DNA of 64,000 nt from Nitrosomonas sp. (GTDB lineage Bacteria; Pseudomonadota; Gammaproteobacteria; Burkholderiales; Nitrosomonadaceae): the NCBI GenBank assembly GCA_024281825.1, contig JAMWZY010000006.1:62001-126000 (forward strand). The letters run 5' to 3'. Shown here piece after piece: positions 58,122 to 64,000 of the stretch; position 1 is the first letter of the stretch, and each line of letters begins with the position of its first letter. The position numbers and the translations under genes are program-made. Below the pieces are notes generated by a model. The model saw nothing but the letters and a program-made list of their open reading frames with translations, ran no database searches and was not told where the DNA came from.

Positions 58122-58173
58122 AAAAACGAAAAACTATGGCGAAGGTAGATCTTTCTTTGAGCACCTTCGCTAT
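58122..58173 (-). terminator. Rho-independent terminator of copD
   Basis: Hairpin between the convergent ends of copD (minus) and the porin (plus). Stem arms (58136-58146 and 58163-58173) pair with one G-T pair and a 16-base loop. On the minus strand the hairpin is followed by TAGTTTTTCGTTTTTT, a good U-rich tract. Confidence 0.75.
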
Positions 58174-58189
58174 TTAAGCGCTCATTACA

Positions 58190-60226
58190 TTACTGCACAT
58201 ACTCTTTTGCTGGTGAAACTTTCAGTGTCTCGCGATTCAACAAATCTACTTGTTGATTTAATAGATTAATATCATTCCAACCTTTTTCATCTATTGATGG
58301 AATCCAACGTGCGCGCAAATATCCATAACGATCAACCAAAAACTCCATATGATCGTAGTCCGTACCGCGACCGATGATATCAGGGTAATAAATAGTACGC
58401 CGCGACAGTCCATAACTGGTGACTATTTCAGATGCCCCCTGTGCCACAATTGTAAATGGAAACTCATTCGACAAAAATTTCTTTGTAGCATCATCCAATT
58501 CATTTGATGGTATCGCTATGACGGTTATATTTTGTTCAGCAAGCTGACTGTAGATTACTTTTAATTGATCCATTCTAGTTTGAGACAGTGGCCATGAAAA
58601 TACCACCAATAGCACAGTTTTATTATCACGAAAATCCTGCAATGCTCCATTATTCCCATCTTGTGTTCCATAAAAAAACACAGGTGGTTGAATAAATGCT
58701 TTGTCTGGAATCACCGTGGGCGACAGAATTCTGGATTGATACCCCCGTGATAAAGCATGAATAAAGTTAACTAAATCCCAGCGATCTTCGTTAGACAACT
58801 TCTCTCTATATCCTGGCATATCCGTGTTTATCATGCCATGAGTAATCCAATGGTAGAAATCCCCCGGTGTATGTTCTAAAGTATGTGGTTCCATCAATAA
58901 ATCCGGTAATTTAGTCGATAACGTGCGAGACTTAATTCCATTGCCTTTTCCTTGTACACCATGACATTCTGCGCAATTCTCAGAAAACAGCTTAGCGCCA
59001 TTTGCAATAGAAACCACATTAAAAGATTCTATTGGCTTACGATAAGTTTCTGGATAAGCACGGATAGCAATCGCTTGTAAAACAAGCAATGCACCTACTG
59101 GTATTAATAATATTGGAGTGATTAATTGCTTTATTTTCCATCGATGAAAGCGCCCCCATAAAAACAACACGACGGCAACAAATACAATGATCAAACCTAT
59201 CCATACCTGTAGTGCCACATTGGGTAGATTCCATGTTGCCGCGATTGAAATCCGGAAAGGTAATGGCCATTCCTCTATATTCAGATCTTTTACAGGTACT
59301 GAATTCGTTAGAAGGGTTGCTAGCAATAAAAGTATTAACGCTAACAGAAACTCAATACCAACCCACTTCCTTAAATTTTCTTTACTTGTTAAGTTATCAG
59401 ACATTTGTTTATTGTGATTTAATGCCGGTAACCATTCAGAACGGACCCGCGCAGCAATTAAAAGAATAATACTTAGTAAAAAAATTTTACTACTTAGCAG
59501 CCAACCATAAGGTGTCGCTATCAATGCAGCATAATACCCATTAAAAATATGATCGCTCACCACAACGCCAGTTAGAATAATCAATAACATCGTCGGAAAA
59601 ATTACCGAGGAGAAACTACCCAATATTAAAGATAATTCAGAATTTTCTGATACTTTAAGTGAAATAGATTCTTTTTTTTCATACACTAACAGCAAAAAAC
59701 CAGGCAATGCGCCAAGCCATACACCAGCTAGCACAATATGGATTATATAAGGAAGCACTGCCGTAAATGTCAGTGCTTCCAGTGCCGTATGACTTGCAAA
59801 AGTACCGGCAATGAGTGGCAATACTGCGGTTATTGCGCAGATACTGTATAACCAAATACTCTTGGAGGTTTTATGTAAATAAAGAATTAGAATTAACAGC
59901 AGAGTGGAAAAAGCTATTCGTAAAATCCAAATTTGACCTGCACGTGTATCAGTTACTATTGACAACCACTTATCGAACTGCCATATACCATCGGTATTTC
60001 CAGTTATCTGTACAAGAGTACACGTCATTACTATGACTAACCCTAAAGGAACACATGCAGCCAACCAAGGAAACAGACGCTGTAATTTCTCAATCCATGG
60101 TTTTTCGTTTAATGCATTTCTTCCTACACTAGTTTCAGCAACGATTAGGAAAATACAGCTACCTAAAAGTACGAAATTTGCGGCAATTTGTAACCAACGT
60201 GCAAATGCAGCAACAACCTCCACCAT
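58190..60226 (-). CDS. copD: CopD-cytochrome c-redoxin fusion protein
   Basis: A 678-residue protein adjacent to copC and the amo genes. The N-terminal half is a CopD-like membrane region with about ten helices and paired histidines. A cytochrome c domain follows at about 415-510 (GAKLFSENCAECHGVQGKGNG, with the later Met in TDMPGY). The last 160 residues look like a thioredoxin/Sco-type fold ('NKTVLLVVFSWPL', 'LVDRYGYLRARWIPS') but have no CxxxC copper-binding cysteines. It may take part in copper handling or redox sensing for ammonia monooxygenase; this is inference. The start overlaps nothing and lies two bases after copC. Confidence 0.87.
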   Translation of the reverse strand: MVEVVAAFARWLQIAANFVLLGSCIFLIVAETSVGRNALNEKPWIEKLQRLFPWLAACVPLGLVIVMTCTLVQITGNTDGIWQFDKWLSIVTDTRAGQIWILRIAFSTLLLILILYLHKTSKSIWLYSICAITAVLPLIAGTFASHTALEALTFTAVLPYIIHIVLAGVWLGALPGFLLLVYEKKESISLKVSENSELSLILGSFSSVIFPTMLLIILTGVVVSDHIFNGYYAALIATPYGWLLSSKIFLLSIILLIAARVRSEWLPALNHNKQMSDNLTSKENLRKWVGIEFLLALILLLLATLLTNSVPVKDLNIEEWPLPFRISIAATWNLPNVALQVWIGLIIVFVAVVLFLWGRFHRWKIKQLITPILLIPVGALLVLQAIAIRAYPETYRKPIESFNVVSIANGAKLFSENCAECHGVQGKGNGIKSRTLSTKLPDLLMEPHTLEHTPGDFYHWITHGMINTDMPGYREKLSNEDRWDLVNFIHALSRGYQSRILSPTVIPDKAFIQPPVFFYGTQDGNNGALQDFRDNKTVLLVVFSWPLSQTRMDQLKVIYSQLAEQNITVIAIPSNELDDATKKFLSNEFPFTIVAQGASEIVTSYGLSRRTIYYPDIIGRGTDYDHMEFLVDRYGYLRARWIPSIDEKGWNDINLLNQQVDLLNRETLKVSPAKEYVQ

Positions 60227-60228
60227 AC

Positions 60229-60633
60229 TTACTGCATTTTGTTTTTGATATTAAAATCAAAACTGGATTCAATCACATGACCGTCAACAGACATCACGCG
60301 ATATTGTATCGTATATTTCCCAGTACCGATTTCCGGAATGTTTAGTACAACTGATTTTGGATCGTTAGCAACAACCTCAGGATTATTTTCCGTTATAGAT
60401 TTTTTGTTAGAATCAAGTAACACAACTGATGCATAAGCTCCTTCAATTTTCTCATTGAACCACAATTGTATTTGCTTGGGTGGGTTTGAAAGTGTAGCTC
60501 GACGAGGTGGATCAGATTTCACGAGTGCTGCATGAGCCATTACCGGATTCGAATGCCACAATAACGATAATATGATCATTAATAAAAATATTACCTGATT
60601 AACAGAAAATGGCTTCGATTGAATATTCCTCAC
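60229..60633 (-). CDS. copC: CopC periplasmic copper-binding protein
   Basis: A 134-residue exported protein. Signal peptide ends NPVMA, followed by the mature start 'HAALVKSDPPRRA' whose N-terminal His is the copper ligand of CopC, then 'IQLWFNEKIEGAYASV' and 'YRVMSVDGHVIESSFDF', typical of the family. It uses GTG at 60633 with AGAGG five bases upstream. Clean frame, unlike the amo genes to its right. It heads copCD and may be translated from the amo transcript. Confidence 0.93.
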   Translation of the reverse strand: MRNIQSKPFSVNQVIFLLMIILSLLWHSNPVMAHAALVKSDPPRRATLSNPPKQIQLWFNEKIEGAYASVVLLDSNKKSITENNPEVVANDPKSVVLNIPEIGTGKYTIQYRVMSVDGHVIESSFDFNIKNKMQ

Positions 60634-60692
60634 AATAACCTCTATTTATTTTGTTTAATGATTATTTAGAATTCTTCTAAGATAGACGAAGT

Positions 60693-60735
60693 ATTTAAAG
60701 ACGAGTTCAACCTAATATTGGACTCGTCTTTAAAT
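60693..60735 (-). promoter_or_regulatory. Perfect 14-bp hairpin between amoD and copC
   Basis: Arms 60693-60706 (ATTTAAAGACGAGT) and 60722-60735 (its exact reverse complement) with a 15-base loop. The following sequence is only weakly U-rich, so it may be an attenuator, processing site or partial terminator in the copC leader. Confidence 0.55.
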
Positions 60736-60773
60736 TACATATTTATTGATTTATTGCTCAACTCATTATTTTT

Positions 60774-61343
60774 TTAAGCGGCGTTGGTATTATTTTTCTT
60801 TTTACGCATAAAGAAGAACGCGACCACTGCAATAACTAGCACAATGGGAGCAATAATGGCTGCCTTCGGTGTAGGACGCCCCTCTCCAACAGAAAATGGA
60901 AAGCGTGATATATAATCTTGCGCACCCCCTGTTACCTTCACTAACCCTACAAACTTACCCTTCTCTGGGAAAGTGTGTTCCACCGCAATCGATGCAGATG
61001 GATATACTTTCGGCGGCAAATGAAACACTGTGATCTCATCTATGTTTTCTTCCAAAATCCCGGTGTCGTATGATGCGAACCTCTGTGGAAAAGCGGTCGC
61101 AGTTCTTCTGTATATAATCCAATGCAATTACGGTCTTGCCTACTTCCGGTATGTCTTGAATTCTTCTTCCCTGTGATAGCGGTTGGTATCCGTAAAGTGC
61201 ATCCGGTATGGCCCTACCGTCAAGACACACATGTCCTCTGCAAGTGCCCCAAGCCACCATGTGCTTGTATTTGCGCTGTCATTGCCATTCCCGCTGTAAG
61301 TAATACTGCTAATAATGCTTGCCTGTTCGATTCTTCCTGACAT
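60774..61343 (-). pseudogene. amoD: amoD-like gene with several frame changes
   Basis: The AmoD/PmoD-type small membrane protein encoded behind amoCAB. Read across frames it gives a signal peptide (RQALLAVLLTAGMAMTAQIQ), then HGGLGALAEDMCV, LTVGPYRMHFTGYQP, DIPEVGKTVIALDY, TEELRPL, STEVRII, DTGILEENIDE, VFHLPP and a C-terminal helix with tail FFFMRKKK. At least five one-base frame changes are needed to join them. For example, adding one G to a G-run (GGG to GGGG) near the signal peptide/core junction, and one near HFTGYQP, restores the frame. No stop arises by substitution. I think sequence error is likelier than decay. Confidence 0.75.
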
Positions 61344-61446
61344 TATTAATTTTCCTGTCGTTAATGTGTTATTTGCTTTGTTAATTTCAGTTGCCTCTTA
61401 CCTGAACTAAGACTCTCTAATCTTTCTTTCTTCTATCTACGGCTGG

Positions 61447-62048
61447 CTAACCAGCTTGAAATCGCTTCGATTTGAAAAGTTTATCCCCCAACAGCGTAGT
61501 GAGCAATAGCGCTACAATCGGCCCAATCGATGCCCTAAATACATTGGCATAGTTAATCATTTTACCCGCAGGTGATATACATAATTGAGCGGTGGCACTC
61601 CCTAGCAGTGATCAATACTCAAGATACTTGCCTTGATCGAAGCTGCTTTTGTACTAATTACACCATCTTCGTATAGCGTAGGTTGAATATGTTTTACTGT
61701 CTCGCCTTCATCAATTTTACTGCCTTTGATTACTTTGATTCCAATCGGCATATCCCGTAACGATGGATCAACTAAGTCTATTACCAGTATGGTATTACCT
61801 ACCTTCGGTATGTCAGTACAGTAGTGTCCTTCCTCGTCAATTTGCGGTTGATAAGCGCTTAAATGAATCATATTCTCACCAATTTGGCGCATACAATTGT
61901 CGTCTTCTATCGCTACTTTACCATGTGCCTTTACTGTACTTGTATAAAATACCATGGCAAGAATAAGTACAGAAATCCCTGTCCATATTTTCTGCCTAGC
62001 CACAACAGACCCTCCTGTGCTTAAGTACTTTATTTTGCTTATTTGCAT
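61447..62048 (-). pseudogene. amoE: amoE-like gene with a 3' frame change
   Basis: The second AmoD/AmoE-family gene. The first 145 codons are one clean frame: a signal region (TGISVLILAMVFYTSTVKA), then HGKVAIEDDNCMRQIGENM, YCTDIPKVGNTILVIDLVD and 'DMPIGIKVIKGSK'. After about 61,630 the frame changes and stops at 61602. A further frame continues to TAG 61447-61449 and encodes a C-terminal helix (FRASIGPIVALLLTTLLG) with basic tail DKLFKSKRFQAG, as expected of this family. The unit is therefore probably one gene with one or more indels. Confidence 0.7.
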
Positions 62049-62094
62049 CTAGTACTCTCATTTATATTTTCTTATATCTCTCTTGCATCGATAA

Positions 62095-62141
62095 AAACGC
62101 CGGTACCCTATCTGTCTTTCGACAGCGGTGTACCGGCGTTT
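62095..62141 (-). terminator. Strong hairpin terminator behind amoB
   Basis: Arms 62095-62106 (AAACGCCGGTAC) and 62130-62141 (exact reverse complement) enclose an inner stem CTGTC-TTTC-GACAG. On the minus strand the hairpin is followed by GTTTTTATCG. It should end most amoCAB transcripts and leave amoE-amoD-copCD to read-through or their own promoter. Confidence 0.85.
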
Positions 62142-62168
62142 GTGTTTAAACTGAACCGATCGTTCGGT

Positions 62169-63423
62169 TATAGCTTGGTAAACACTGGGAATAACGGCTC
62201 CGCAATACTAATATAACGTGTGCCACTTTCATCCCCAAGTCATCAATAAACCACCAAAGCGGCTTTCTGGATATCCCAACAATGCCATCAGACGTTGTAC
62301 TTCCCATAACGCATCTTTGGCTTCCATCTTAACTTCGCGTGTTTCACCAGGTTGAATCGCTCTGTCATCATCCATCGATAAGCCAGTCGCAACCAGTTCT
62401 CTCGGATAGTCCGGATCTAAATGTGTTTGACCCAGTTTGTTAACAAAACGCACACCCGCTGTAGTGACTCTCCAATACTAACCGGTGAGTCACGATTGTC
62501 TTGGTTTTCCCATCGTAACACGCAATGCACGTCCAGGTACGTCATAGTTCGCATGCGTAACTTTAATCGCTACTGGATTCGGTGCAATCGGTAATGGTTC
62601 TACTTCAGATTCACCCGCTTGAATCGGTACTTAGGATGAACTGTTTCTGTATAGCGGTATCCACCCCATCAATCGCACAGGTCAGAATGGCAACTGCAAG
62701 ACCAACTTTCCTATCCGTCGGTGATGTCAGCAATTCGTCCATAGGCCAACAATACACGACTACGCGGCAGAAAATCGGTTTCGCTACAAAGTAACCAATC
62801 CAGAAACAGCCAAGACCCAGCCATCCAAGTGCCAGAATATACCATTGCTGAAATTGAATGTTTCCAGATCAATGTTTTTACCCGTTAACGTGGTAATAGG
62901 GTTGGTAAAATCATCCCAGCTGCCTGAAATGTTCATCCAAGATGCCGGACCAGCAATCGGACCTGCGTCTTTCACGTTTACCATCGCATGCATGTGATTG
63001 GCGTCCAGGTATACGTGCTTTCAGTTTCACTTCAAACTCATAGTCACGTCCAATTTCTAACGGACCTGATATGAATGTCGGATGACCATTCAGCGTGGTG
63101 CTCAAACGTACAAACACCGGACTCGGACTCCCCACGTTAAAAAACGCACGTCCAGGTTTACCTACCAGCAGCGTGGCCAATCTTCTGCCAAGCGAAATTT
63201 CCCCTGTCATCGTCGCAATGTCGTTCACTTTCGGTGACTTTCGGTTGCCATTTCATGTCATACCATTGAATACTACGCATCCGAAGAAACGGCTCTTGCG
63301 AACGCTCACCATGAGCTGATGCCGTTTTTACATCTGCTCCTAACGTCAGTGCTAATGATGCCGCACCTATCGCAGCTCCGTAAAGACCTAACACGCCTAG
63401 TTTAAAAATGCTTTTCATATTCA

Positions 63424-63424
<1 letters not shown>
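62169..63424 (-). pseudogene. amoB: amoB, ammonia monooxygenase subunit B, disrupted by indels
   Basis: Subunit B carries copper-binding periplasmic domains. The start ATG 63424 overlaps the amoA stop; the signal peptide ends ASA and is followed by the conserved N-terminal His in [13 protein letters not shown]. Across frames I read [101 protein letters not shown] and the end EPLFPVFTKL. About eight or more frame changes split it. Near 62,998 removing one A restores the histidine copper motif (RHHMHAM). All segments are conserved, so loss of function by true decay is doubtful. Confidence 0.85.

Positions 63425-64000
<576 letters not shown>

Noticed and set aside
60774..61343. Two or three separate small genes behind copC
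   Set aside because: The overlapping short frames join into one AmoD-like protein when single bases are restored.

Overview
The window looks like a chromosomal segment of an ammonia-oxidising betaproteobacterium of the Nitrosomonas type. The right end carries part of an ammonia monooxygenase cluster, read on the minus strand as amoA (cut by the window edge), amoB, amoE, amoD, copC and copD. A cytochrome P460 gene, typical of hydroxylamine oxidisers, lies nearby. The housekeeping gene order (rpsB-tsf-pyrH-frr-uppS-cdsA-dxr-rseP-bamA-skp-fabZ-rnhB, gloB/methyltransferase/rnhA/dnaQ, gltX with tRNAs) is betaproteobacterial. The DNA is moderately AT-rich throughout.

Layout. 0-1.4 kb: two overlapping ABC permease genes of the MacB/FtsX type. 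1.4-7.1 kb: a minus-strand run of an exosortase-associated acyltransferase, a small phosphate-binding-like periplasmic protein, a beta-barrel protein and a membrane GGDEF-EAL c-di-GMP enzyme, possibly one signalling unit. 7.5-10.3 kb: the acyl-CoA ligase and PLP decarboxylase of the exosortase type 1 system. 10.5-12.1 kb: gltX, tRNA-Ala(GGC), tRNA-Glu(TTC). 12.2-25 kb: mixed genes, including a secreted beta-helix protein, an Hpt-REC-REC-GGDEF regulator, an alpha/beta hydrolase, a universal stress protein, divergent bamD/rluD, a porin, a CPBP protease, greB, an SMR transporter, a 2-hydroxyacid dehydrogenase and a lipoprotein. 25-38 kb: plsY, folB, slyD and the long envelope/translation operon, which lacks lpxD, lpxA and lpxB at their usual places. 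38.5-45.6 kb: yicC, a phosphoesterase, prfC and a Yej-like ABC importer pair. 45.8-51 kb: a small unknown gene, a FecR-TPR-beta-barrel protein and an intact IS5-family element inserted upstream of it. 51-56 kb: dnaQ, rnhA, methyltransferase, gloB, cytochrome P460, queD and a radical SAM gene. 56.4-64 kb: an alginate-export-type porin, then copD, copC and the amo genes.

The amo genes from about 60.8 to 63.7 kb are full of one-base indels, although the protein sequence read across frames stays conserved, including the copper-ligand region of AmoB. Neighbouring genes are clean. This looks more like a poorly resolved consensus over a multicopy amo locus than true gene decay, but only reads can decide.

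Candidate new biology: the acyltransferase/binding-protein/barrel/c-di-GMP run, the FecR-TPR-barrel protein with the IS at its promoter side, the CopD-cytochrome c-redoxin fusion, and the lpx-less envelope operon.
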